Origin: Diphasiastrum complanatum
Taxonomy: Eukaryota > Streptophyta > Lycopodiopsida > Lycopodiales > Lycopodiaceae
Assembly: GCA_029204225.1 (NCBI GenBank)
Contig: CM055104.1
Coordinates: 46,496,933-46,560,932 of the forward strand
Direction of reading: 5' to 3'
DNA: 64,000 bases
The position numbers and the translations under genes were made by a program. Shown one piece after another: positions 34,192-44,160 of the stretch; position 1 is the stretch's first letter; each line of letters opens with the position of its first letter. The notes beneath the pieces are model-generated. The model worked only from the letters and a program-made list of their open reading frames with translations. It was not told where the DNA came from and did no database searches.

Positions 34192-36475
34192 ATGGATTCC
34201 CAAGGGAATGCCAGTCCTATCATGGACAAGCTTGACAGAGCCAATTACCATCAGTGAAAATTTAAGATGAAAACTGTACTAATGGCTAAAGAATTTTATG
34301 ATGTTGTTACAAGTGCATGAGGGAAACCCGAAGCAGACGACACATCAATCACCAGATGGAAGCTGAACGATGGAAAGGCCTTCGCGTTGATCATCCTCAA
34401 CATTTCAGTATATCTCAGGAAGAAATTTTGCTCCCTCAAGACGGCGAATGGTGATTCTTTGTAGAATCACGTCAACCAATTCAAGAACCTGCTGAAGCAA
34501 ATGGCCATTGTCGGATCTATCATAGACGATCAAGATGCAGTGATGTAACTGCTTACAACCTTGCCAAGCTCATACGACAACTGGGTGACGATCATCACGA
34601 CACACTTAGAACTGACTCTTTCGAGAGTCATTACAATGTTGTTGCAGGAAGACATGCGAAAGAATGAAGCCTCAAGTTCCTCAGCTAATTCTCACGCTTT
34701 GTACACGAACAAGAGCACGACTAAGCAGAAGAAGAAGAGAGGCCTGAAGCAATCAAAGCAATACCAGAAACCAACACAACACAAAGAACAATCAAATCCG
34801 CAAACGGAGAAGAAGTTGTTCTGTAGATACTACAAGCGCCATGAAATTCAAGACTTCCAGATACTGCAAGCGAAGAACAACAACAAGGGGCAGTCGAATC
34901 AAGTGGCAAATGCAGCTATAGAAGCTCCACAGCCTATTCAAGAAGCGGATCATGATGTCTTCATGACCAGCCATCAAGGAGCATCCAGTGACAGTTCTTG
35001 GTTTCTGGATTCCGGTGCCACTTAGCATATGACCAGTCTCATTGGCTGTTTCGAGTCCTATACACCCTACAGTACCAATAAGTATGTTCACCTTGGCGAC
35101 AATAATAGCACAGAAGCTATTAAAAGTGAAGGTATTGTAAGATTAAGCTTTGCAAATGATTAGTCTAAGCTACTTTCTAAAGTCCTGTATGTACCAAATT
35201 TATCTACGAATCTGCTCTTGGTACGCAGAATCACAGATCTAGAATTTGAATGTGATCCATGCAAAGTAGTTGATAGGACAGGCAACATCCTAGCACTCGA
35301 AAAGAGACATGGATACTTGTATAAATTCAGTCATTCTGCCTCTAGTCAAGCGCTCAGTACTTCTATTCATGGAAATAAAAGTTTACTTTGGCATTATAGA
35401 CTTGGTCACTTGAATCATGCTAGTTGTACAACAAATGTCTAGACAATCTATTGTTCTTGATCTTGACTATCCTCGTGATAAAGTCGAGTTACCTGTCTGT
35501 CAAGACTATCTAGTTGTTAAACAGAACCATTTAAATCAAGCCATCAGCATATTGCTAGAGGATTTGTACATTCAGACATTTGTGGCTCGATGAAAAATCC
35601 TTCGTTGAAGGATGCAAAGTATTTTATAACTTTTATTGATGAATTTTCTAGAAGAAATATGGTGTACTTTATAAAATAAATAAAAAAACCTTCAATTGCT
35701 TCAAATCTTCAAGGAGTGTGTAGAAAAAGAGACTAGAAGGACGATCAAGGCCCTAAGGTCAGACAATGGTGGATAATATATCTCTACCGAGTTTAAGGAG
35801 TACTGCCAAAGCCAAGGCATTGAGCAGCAATTCATCACTCCTTACAGTCCTCAATCTAATGGCTTAGCCGAGAGGAAGAACCACACCCTGGTTGAATCAG
35901 CCAAATGTATGCTAGTGCATGCATCGTTGCCCAAGAGATTCTGGGCCGAAGCGGTCTCCACTACAGCTTACGTCCAGAACAGATGTTCAACCAAGGCCCT
36001 CTCAGGCATGACATCCCATGAGGTGTGAACCTAAGAGTGTTCGGATGCGTTGCCTACGCGCAGATCCCAAAAGACACGAGGAAGAAATTTGACTTCCAAG
36101 GTCTCAAGACCATCCTGATTGGATATACTTCATCTGATAATACATACAAGCTGTATGATCCTGATACCTAGCAAATCTTGTGTAGCTGGGATACAGTCTT
36201 TATCGAGGATCAGTTCGTCGACATCAAAGGAAAGGGTATTACTCCAGGAGAACCTTCATCACCTACCATTGACCTGACTATCCGAGCTTCTGGCTCAGGC
36301 ATGTCCATTGTCGACCCACTTTTCGACAGCGAATCAGACGAAGACGTTCCAACAACAAGTCTTAGGAGTGATTCATCAATCGATTCCTCCTAGAAGATCA
36401 AGCCAAGTGTGCACACAACCACAAGGTATACTCCTGAGTCTGCATGTCTCTTGATACAGAAACCAACAACAGTCG
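34192..36475 (+). pseudogene. Copia D gag-protease-integrase
   Basis: Gag (MDSQGNASPIMDKLDRANYH, then KMKTVLMAKEFYDVV) has stops after NYHQ and VVTSA and an internal deletion after ILNIS. The knuckle is degraded (CRYYKRHEIQDF). Protease WFLDSGAT is followed by TAG where Q is expected (near 35024). Integrase follows as LLWHYRLGHLNHASC, SDICGSMKNPSLKDAKYFIT and FIDEFSRR, but the D and E parts at 35640-36030 run through several frames with stops. The tail reads LIGYTSSDNTYKLYDPDT and FIEDQFVDIKGKG. RT is absent. Confidence 0.85.
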
Positions 36476-36477
36476 GA

Positions 36478-36796
36478 CTTTGTATTGTCAATAATAAGTT
36501 TATTCCTTTCACAGATTGGATTAGCTTTGTGAAGCACGCGGTTTTGTCCGCTATTGTCTTGTGCTCACCATCATTATTGGCCTGTATATTTTGCTATACT
36601 TAATCTGATTACAGCTTTGGTTGTTCTACATTCAGATTTGTGTCAATATTGCTATGCTTTTCTACATTTTGTCTGATTCTCTTATTGCTTAATCTGGTAG
36701 TATGTTCTTAGCGAATTATTATTAGTCTAGTTGTTTGCGACTAATATTTAGTCTCGTCTTTCGCGACTAATTCGCGACTAATTATCAGTCGAGCTA
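36478..36796 (+). repeat. Copia D 3' LTR fragment
   Basis: Matches about 33410-33725 of the 5' LTR (TTTATTCCTTTCACAGATTG, then CGCGACTAATTATCAGTCGA). Both LTR ends are missing, so it was cut on the left by the internal deletion and on the right by another event at AGTCGAGCT/AAATAAGG. Confidence 0.85.
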
Positions 36797-37136
36797 AATA
36801 AGGAGCCAAAGTAGGAGATTAATGATGCTAAAAGCAATGAACCTTCTTATAGAATCTGAGCAATGACTCCGCTGGGCTCACACAATTTGTCCTTACAAAG
36901 AGCTGACTCTCTAAATCGTTTATTGTCAAAAATAGTTCTGCTAATTGCCTACTAATACTTCAGATGCTAAGATAGATTTTTTGATCAATCTCCAAGTAAC
37001 TTTTTGGTGACTAATTAAATTGTTTTTAATTTTATATTGCATAGAGTCCAAACACTGTTTTTGTTATCCTATTTTGTAACTTTTTTGATCTCATGTTGAT
37101 TTGTTTAGCTATTTGATAGCTTGTATTAGGGAACAT
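36797..37136. other. No gene recognised
   Basis: AT-rich DNA between the truncated copia D and the P450 remnant. No motif was recognised. Confidence 0.4.
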
Positions 37137-37400
37137 CTAGGGAATTACTAATGTGATTTCAATTTTTGACATCACTAACAATCCTTTTTTCCAATTTTCC
37201 AACATCCCAACACAAATAGAATCTGTGCAAAAGAATTGGGCAAGCTCAACTCCAAATCCAACTTTGCAAATGGAATCCAATGTAAGTCTTGAGAAAAGAT
37301 GTTGTAGAGAAAATGCACATACATGCACAGAGATGGTATACAATTTCAAGGCCGAAGATTTTTTATCTTGGCAGAAGGCTTGGATGTAAGGTTGTGTCAA
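37137..37400 (-). pseudogene. Cytochrome P450 exon remnant (CYP704-like)
   Basis: The minus frame contains SLQHLFSRLTLDSICKVGFG followed by VELAQFF. This is the conserved helix region of plant CYP704 fatty-acid hydroxylases (usually ...QDLFMRMTLDSICKVGFGVE...). Residues upstream (SSALKLYTI) also fit. The match covers only some 40 residues, and flanking residues do not continue the family. There is no heme-binding Cys loop, I-helix or start codon. It is an isolated fragment: either a captured exon or the last trace of a lost gene. The plus-strand frame over the same bases is its shadow. Confidence 0.6.
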
Positions 37401-38648
37401 ACAAGAACTCGTGAAATTCTGCCATGCAAGGTCGCGCTAAAGTCTTCTAGAAAATTGAGAGACCATCATAGGGGAGGGAAGGTCAATATTTAGGGCCCTT
37501 TCATTGAGGGGTCCCTACACAACCTTTTGAGCATAAGGTTGAGTAAGACTATCCCTATTAGTAATGTTAAATTCTGTTTGTTGGGGCCTTGTGTAAACTC
37601 TTCAAGAAATCAAAGATTTGATTTCAAAGAGAGGGCCCATGGCATGCATGCTCCAAGTGTAGGGTGGTAGCCCAAGGCGGAAAGGGTAGTAGATGAGGGC
37701 CTTTCCCCATGGGAAGTTAAGCCTTGAGATTTATGCTTAGGCATATGATATTGGACATTTGTCATGTTACAACCCACCCTTTTGCAGAAAAGCTTTAAAA
37801 CACAACTAATACATTTGCTAGTGTACATTTGCTAGTGTGGAAGGGTCACAGACGAGGAAGGCCTTTTGCTATAGAAAATCAAGCCTCTAGATTCTTCTGA
37901 GGCATATCCCATTGGACATTTGTCATGTTACAAGAAGTTGTGTAACACAGCTTAATACTTTTGCAACGTTGGGCGCGTGAGCTTGGACTCAATTGTTCTT
38001 AAAAAAAAGTAGGAGGGACACCTTCCCATGGACATGAATCACGGATTTTTTCCATCTTCTGTATTCCCAAAAACTTCAAATCCTTCTTCCAATGAGCAAT
38101 GGCTTCGGAGAGCTCATCTGCTCACCCTTTGAAACCACTACTGACCTGAATGGAGGACCTCCCGCTCTCGGTCTTTGCTCCATGGGGGCGTGCTCTAAGG
38201 GCTCTTTTGGCTTTGATTTTTAGTGGAGAGATGACCGTTACTTGAGGACCCTTCCTACCTCCATGCCTGCTCTCAACAACGGCTAACTCCTCCTCCTCAA
38301 CAACAAACAAAAAAAACAAACGGTATCTCTTCCTTCCTTCCTTTTTCTCCCAGATTCCTTCTCCTCCTCCAATCCGGCGTCAATTCCTGCTCTTCTTCCG
38401 ATCCAATTCACTATAATAGAGAGGAGTCTCTTCTATTAATCCACCAAGATTGTGGAATGAATTCATCTCATGGGTACCTAGATGCGCTATCATTGTCATT
38501 GTCAGATGTTAAGAGCTGCAGAATCTGAGCAAGACACAGGATCTGAGTGAGCATGACAATGTGATCAGCTTCGTCTTGTGTTCCAAAAAGAAAGGGTTCT
38601 CTTGCAACTCTCTCAAATTTCTGAATTCTTTAGTAATTCCTGCACTTG
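37401..38648. repeat. Intergenic; two tandem units of about 155 bases at about 37683-37975
   Basis: The segments 37683-37815 and 37838-37973 share GGCCTTT.C..ATGG/TAGA, AAGCCT..AGATT, AGGCATAT and TTGGACATTTGTCATGTTAC in the same order. They form an old direct duplication with a period of about 155. The remainder up to the SAUR transcription unit shows no gene. Confidence 0.6.
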
Positions 38649-38891
38649 GTAAGCATTTCAAGTTTTCGCTATGTTCTTCTGTACACTGCATCAGTGTGAT
38701 TATAAGGCATGTGCAATTTTTCTTATATACCTTGCAACGCACATATAGTAGTAGTTTTAGTCTTCTTGCAGTTATCTTATAGGGCTTTCAGCTTGCAATA
38801 GATGCTGCGTTGTCAAACGTTGAGATGTGTTGCTATTATATGTGCTCATTACTTGCTATAGACAGTGATTCTGGCTGCTCCAGTTTGACAG
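38649..38891 (+). other. Probable 5'-leader intron of the SAUR gene
   Basis: CTTG/GTAAGC at 38649 and TTTGACAG/GATGGC at 38891 form a consensus donor and acceptor pair. The acceptor lies exactly one base before the SAUR ATG. No coding continuity upstream is needed, so this would be a 243-base intron in the 5' leader. It is inferred from splice consensus only. Confidence 0.4.
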
Positions 38892-38892
38892 G

Positions 38893-39411
38893 ATGGCTAC
38901 AAAGACCAAGACCATGAGAAAAGTCTTGAACATCATCCGACAGAGGCCAAGGTCAGCTGCAAGTCACGATGAGGCCAGCCCGCCTTTGCTCCAGAAGCGA
39001 ATGCGGGAACTTTCTTCTTCGTCGTGGGGCAATGCTCTGCAGGAAAATGACTATAATGCATGTTTTTGTGTGAATTTCTCGTCCAAGAAGGCGAAGAAGT
39101 TAGTGACAGTTCTAGTTGGTCCAGAAAAACGATCGTTCAAAGTCCCGCCTCATTTTCTAGATCACATGCTGGTGCAAGGGTTGCTTGAGAAGAGCCTGTC
39201 ACAGAAGGAAGCGGAAAACGACATTGACGAGAAAGAAAACGAGCATCGAGCTCTAATGTGCAGAAAGGTAAGTTTTCCCCGGGACTCTAAGGGAATCATT
39301 CACTTTGACTGCGATGCAATATTATTTGAACACATCTTATGGCTGCTGAAGAAAGATGACCCCTCACTTCGTCAACTCAACCTTGACGAATTAATGGAGT
39401 TTTACACTTAA
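38893..39411 (+). CDS. SAUR-like auxin-responsive protein, 172 aa, intact
   Basis: A single uninterrupted frame. Residues 1-60 are basic and poorly conserved (MATKTKTMRKVLNIIRQRPR). Residues 70-100 read KLVTVLVGPEKRSFKVPPHF then LDHMLVQGLLEKS, the SAUR core start (RF.VP..L.H.....LLE.S). Residues 130-172 read GIIHFDCDAILFEHILWLL, KKDDPSLRQLNLDELMEFYT-stop, the core end (L.C....FEHLLWLL..DDP...L.ELVEFY). SAUR proteins are small and usually encoded without coding introns, as here; in other plants they are short-lived regulators of cell expansion acting on PP2C-D phosphatases. The glutamate-rich insert between the halves (EAENDIDEKENEH) is longer than usual. It is the only intact host gene recognised in the window. 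Confidence 0.85.
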   Translation: MATKTKTMRKVLNIIRQRPRSAASHDEASPPLLQKRMRELSSSSWGNALQENDYNACFCVNFSSKKAKKLVTVLVGPEKRSFKVPPHFLDHMLVQGLLEKSLSQKEAENDIDEKENEHRALMCRKVSFPRDSKGIIHFDCDAILFEHILWLLKKDDPSLRQLNLDELMEFYT

Positions 39412-39418
39412 AAGCTGC

Positions 39419-39474
39419 AACAGATTATGGAATTCTTAAAAGCTTGTACAGATTCCGGAATTCTTATAAACTGG
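39419..39474 (+). repeat. Two 28-base direct repeats in the SAUR 3' region
   Basis: ACAGATT..GGAATTCTTA.A..CT(T/G)GT occurs twice back to back (39419-39446 and 39447-39474), starting eight bases after the stop codon. The combination GGA, ACAGATT and GTA loosely recalls the downstream (DST) mRNA-instability element known from SAUR 3' UTRs. This is suggestive only. Confidence 0.5.
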
Positions 39475-41035
39475 TAAGAATTTATATGATTCTTTATTTT
39501 GCTTCTGCAAAGCAAATCATCAAGAAGCCAGTTAGTTAGTCCAAATTCCTTCGAGCTTATGTTAGCTCAGAGATCCAAGAAATGGGAACATGTGTAGCAC
39601 TGCGTGTGCTTTTGTGGTATTCCAGAACAGTTACATCTACAATAGTACTGAGATGTCATTGCATGGAAACAATCTTGAGATGTGTGACGATTTGTTATCA
39701 TTTTAACAGATTAGAGTGTAAAGCATTCTTTTCTCAAAAGCAGGTGCCACCGTAAACTGTTATTTTGTGTATCAGACCTGATTCTTGGACAATCTCAGTC
39801 AGGTTTCCATCGATGAGTTTTCTACGAAGTGGTTGCTTTTGACATGAACATTCTTGTTGTGGTCTTCTAGCCTTTTATGGGTTTCTTGCATGCAATTGAC
39901 AACTTTTAATCAAATTAGTTGGTGATTTAATGGATTGATCGTTACACGTTCATAATAATATCAACTGATATCCATTGATGCCAGCTTAGTGAGGCATATG
40001 TGAGACATTTTGTGCTAATCTGAAGCGTGCATTTCATTTCATTCATGATTTTTGTGATCTCTCATGAAAACTGACTTCCTGGAAAACATCATTTGCCATT
40101 TATTGAATGAAAAATTTGTCTTTCATGATATATTCACATTCAAGTAGTAGCATATTTAGATGTTATAACATCTAAATCTGCTGATCGCAAGTGGAAGGAA
40201 TGAAACTTGGAAATAGAGTCAATGGATTCACGATTCCATAATTTTGAAATCACCATCGCAACAAAATGTTTAATGAATGTCAATCATGTAATAATGTATG
40301 TAGTCTTCAATATGCATCTCTACAAAATCCTTCGAATACTGATTCAAGAGGTGAAATATTCCCTTGATGAACTGAAAAAGAATCGATGACGTAGTATGTA
40401 TTCAAATATATCATAGATATCAAAAGTAAACAAAACAACATGTGTGTGATATGAGTGCATTAATTTCTAAAAGACTTTTTGCTTCATGTATTTGGAACAA
40501 GTTTTTTTTTATAGCACCAAACTAAGTAAACATTAATGTCTTGTAGATAAATCAAACATGAAAGGCTTTTTTGCCAATGTGCTTTCTTCCTACAGTCTCT
40601 CGGAGTCTAGACTAGACTGCATAATTGCTTCTATAAATACTCTTGGGTTCTATCTTGTTTTTTTTGTTAATGATCAATGATCAATGATGTTTTGATTCTC
40701 TCTTGCAAAAATTAATTTGAATACATAATACTACTAATTCATAGATCTTGATTGAAGTTGAGCATTTTGTGTAGTGTTTCTGATTTGGCACAAGAGCTCA
40801 TATTATCTTTTGCAACCTTGTATTGGCAACCTTGGATTGTATACTCTTGTATACAAGTGTTTTGTAATAAAGCCTTTGGGCATCTTTAATGTTTTTTTCC
40901 ACATTGATGTCATTATACTTTATAATTGCAATAGATGAATGAAATCAATGATATTCATTAGATGTCATTGTTCCCTTTCATTCACTTATTGTGTTCCATC
41001 ACTCATTGTTGCTCCTGAAATAATTATTCTACAAG
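39475..41035. other. No gene recognised
   Basis: SAUR 3' flank followed by AT-rich DNA. Several AATAAA-like words could serve polyadenylation, but none stands out. No coding, RNA or repeat feature is supported. Confidence 0.5.
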
Positions 41036-41039
41036 TGGA

Positions 41040-43310
41040 AAGTAGGACGAATTCAGGTTGAAGTTTTACTTTTGTGGTAGGAAGGGATACTTCGCAGTGC
41101 TTCAAGCAAAAAAAAAAATATAAAGCAAATATAAATAATATAAGCATTTAAAGATAAGAGAGTGACATTGAAGAGTCATCCATGATATCCATTTTCTCAT
41201 AATCAAGCTTCAATGGTGAATGAAACCCATGGTGGATTGGTAGTGGGGCTAGCTCTCATATGACTAGCCAAAAGGGTAAGCCAAAAGGCTAGCTCTCATA
41301 CTTCGCAGTGCTTCAAGCAAAAAAAAAAAATGGTAAGCAAATATAATTATTAATAAGCATTTAAGGATAAGAGTGTGACATTGAAGAGTCATCCATGATA
41401 TGATATCCATTTTCTCATAATCAAGCTTCAATGGTGAATGAAACCCATGGTGGATTGGTAGTGGGGCTAGCTCTCTCATATGACTAGCCAAAAGGGCCAC
41501 TTTTCTCAACTTTCTCGTTATGATGGTTCTAAAATGTTCATTCCTATAGCAAATGATCATCACGATAGAGGGTATAGGAAGTGTGCCTACAATCTAGGAT
41601 CTTTAAAAATGCCGAAGCTTGATGGTGTGTTGTATGTATGTGCCTAGCATCACCAAAAACTGGTTGAGTGTTGGATAATAAATTTCATGGTGAGTTTGAT
41701 GTGGATGGATACTTGCTTGATCAAGATTTAAATCCTCCATTAGATCATTCATTCTAGCTAGGTAAAGGATAATGACTTTTTATTGTCATTTCATAACGTC
41801 TATCTTTCTTACTTACTAAAAGTATAAGTGCTCCTCAAGGTCTCCCATGGCCCATCTGTAAACAATCATGAAGCTACTTAGCAATTTCGTTATTTTTCCT
41901 TGGGGCTCATCTTATATGGAAAAAGTGATACACGAGAATTGTTGGAAAGAAGTACTATCTAATGGTCTAGAGACACCCTTGGAGGGCGATAGGCCTTCAT
42001 TCAAGGCATTAGTTAGAAAAAAAACATCAACAAATTCTTGTATAAGACTCATAAACATTTACCCTAGGATTATTTAAAGGCACGCAATTAGACAAACACA
42101 TACATCAATAGAAAAAATTCATGAAGCTTAATTGGCGATTTCATTTTTTTCCTTGGGGCTCATCTTATATGGAAAAAGTGATACAAGAGAATTGTTGGAA
42201 AGAAGTACTATCTAATGGTCTAGAGACACTCTTGGACACCCTTGGAGGGTAAAATAGGCCTTCATTTAGGCCATTGGTTAGAAAAATACATCAGCAAATT
42301 CTTGTTTAAGACTCTTACCCTAGGATTACTTAAAGGCACACAATTAGACAAACATATACATCAATAGAAAAAGTTCAGTTCAAATAACAATTTCACTCAT
42401 TCGTTCATTTCCTAGACTAGCTCATTCCCTTGAGTTTTCACTTTTCTCATTCATCCATGGTTAGCATTCATGTCTGCTATATGCGACCAAAGAAATTTCA
42501 TGGCATCCACCATATCTATAAGTTAGCAACACCCTATCGTAAAGAGGGACATTCAATTGCTACTTAACATCTCCCTCCCACACCCCCCACACCCCCCCCC
42601 CACAAAAAAAATGTCTTTTGCAAATATTAGAGCTTATTCATATCGATCATTGTGGCCTAGTGCAAACATCATCTCAAGGGGGAGCCAAATAATTTACTTC
42701 CTTAATTGATGATTATTCTCAATCTCTATCGTCATATTTTCGAAATCAAATTTAGAAGCTTTCAATAGCTTCAATAATTAAGGTTTGGCCAAAAAATAGA
42801 CAAGGAAACATATCAAGAGCCCAAATGATCTGATTGAGATGAGAGGAAGTAGATATTTCCACCAAATTTGGTAAGTGGTGCAAAGATTGAGAGATTTCAA
42901 GACACTTTCTATTGAAACGATGTTTTAGAAATAAAGTATAGGACCCTTGTACATTCAAAACAAAGATTATTCTAGTTCATGGCAAACTTCTTAAATGAAT
43001 TTGGATTGAGACTATTGTTACAGCCAACCATGTCCAAAATATTTGTCACTACCATAGATTTGTCAAAAGAAAGACTTCACACAAAGCATGAACATGTTTG
43101 AAACTGAATGTCAAACACCTAAGAGTATGATTTACCAAGCTTCCAACAAAACTTTGAAAAAATGTAATTCTTCCAACAAAAGATTAATTTTCATTGGCTG
43201 CAATGAGGGCTACAGACTTGTCAATCTAATAGGAGGACGAGTTCCAAAATCTCAAGAATTTAAAGATAATATTTAGAATAGTCGAAAATTAGAATTTGGC
43301 ACTAATAAGG
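41040..43310 (+). pseudogene. Copia F remnant (zinc knuckle, protease, integrase) with internal duplications
   Basis: Decayed pieces in copia order. A zinc knuckle reads FYFCGRKGYFAVLQA (about 41063). The protease core reads WIGSGASSHMTS (about 41230 and again about 41450; the catalytic D is changed to G). Next come LDGVLYV and the integrase core LIHIDHCGLVQTSSQGGAK then SLIDDYSQ (about 42630-42720). The tail is RLIFIGCNEGYRLVNLIGGR VPKSQEFKD (about 43170-43270). Stops are frequent. Two tandem duplications lie inside: 41089-41299 / 41300-41500 (period 211) and 41868-42120 / 42121-42376 (period 253). The second of these includes a small internal repeat of ACACCCTTGG. No LTRs were found. Confidence 0.7.
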
Positions 43311-43639
43311 AGTCAATATTATAGTCTTGAAAATCTAAAGCTCTCGTAAAGCATCAAAATTTCTAAACTGCTTAAAATTAGTTCAAAATTCAAAACTCTT
43401 GTAGAGGTGGGATCATTCAAATTAGGGTCTTGTATCAATTATGAGCTTGAGGATCAACTTGTGCTCTGAAAGTTAGCTAGAATTTGACATCCTCTTCAAT
43501 GCTTCATGATTTTTTACTTTTTTCACAACAATCATTGAGCTTATTTTGGCTTGAGAAGTTCTATCCAATATCAATGCAGAAAAGCAGTAAGAAGATATGA
43601 ATGAACAAAGTATAATTTTTTTTATTAAGACAACAAACT
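43311..43639. other. No gene recognised
   Basis: AT-rich transition between the copia F and Penelope-like remnants. Possibly decayed copia pol, but nothing can be read. Confidence 0.4.
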
Positions 43640-44160
43640 TGGACCCCTATCAATTTTTTAATGCAAAGAAACTACTTCAATAAATGTATAGCTTTTGAGT
43701 TACATGATGGGTGGTTTAAACTTGTGAGACTTAAACCTGTTTATTCAAGGATAGATGATGATATTGTCAAAAAATATGCTAAAGATATATGTAGCGATTA
43801 TGCCCTAGAATTCTTGAAAAGTAAAAAATGGATACATTGTTCCACTTTGTAAAAAAGAAGGTGCCAATAATGAACGACAGTGGATTACCAGACACTTATA
43901 CATTAACGGTGTCGATAAAGCACAACATAACCCTTGTTTTATGTGTATGTATGTTGTAAAAAAATTGGCCATTAAAAGACTTGATAGCCCAGACTTTACT
44001 CCTTTTCCTAATAGCACAACTAATTTCGTCTCAAATTCTTTAGAATACATAAATGCTACAATGAGTAAGTTTTTACCAAAGGACTTCATTTATTCGAATG
44101 AACTCCCTTATCTGTTATGTACATATAAAACTCATAAAAAAAATCTTTTACACGAATGCA
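43640..44160 (+). pseudogene. Possible Penelope-like reverse transcriptase remnant (N-terminal part)
   Basis: Two overlapping frames read YAKDICSDYALEFLKSKKW, then INGVDKAQHNPCFMCMYVVK, NSLEYINATMSKFL and NELPYLLCTYKTHKKNL. The pattern DKA..N....C..Y....L, a 50-80 residue gap with NS.EYI, then LP.L..TYK.HK, matches the first RT motifs of Penelope-like retroelements (normally followed by R.I). The RT motifs after KTHKK are missing, because the sequence passes directly into gypsy RT at about 44165. A TAA near 43850 and an A-run near 44130 disrupt the frame. No GIY-YIG endonuclease is present. The assignment rests on motif reading only. Confidence 0.45.

Larger units (their letters stand above)
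32837..36796 (+). mobile_element. Copia D, inserted in copia E gag; RT/RNase H deleted
   Basis: The 5' LTR is 32837-34035, starting TGTTGGATTTATC and ending CTCCAACA. The primer site TGGTATCAGAGCTATT begins at 34036. Gag starts at 34192 and pol follows to the integrase C-terminus (LRVFGCVAYAQIPKDTRKKF). At about 36475 the sequence jumps into an internal part of the LTR (matching about 33410-33725) that ends abruptly at 36796. RT, RNase H, polypurine tract, the 3' LTR start and its last 310 or so bases are missing. The candidate TSD GAAAG (32832-32836) cannot be checked because the right end is gone. D shares gag wording (IIDDQDAV, CRYCKR) and LTR sequence with copia A and B. Confidence 0.9.

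Noticed and set aside
37153-37389. 78-aa plus frame
   Set aside because: Complement of the P450-like minus frame, which carries the recognisable motif.
38122-38319. 65-aa minus frame upstream of SAUR
   Set aside because: Basic composition but no homology, start context or splice support; probably chance in leader or promoter DNA.
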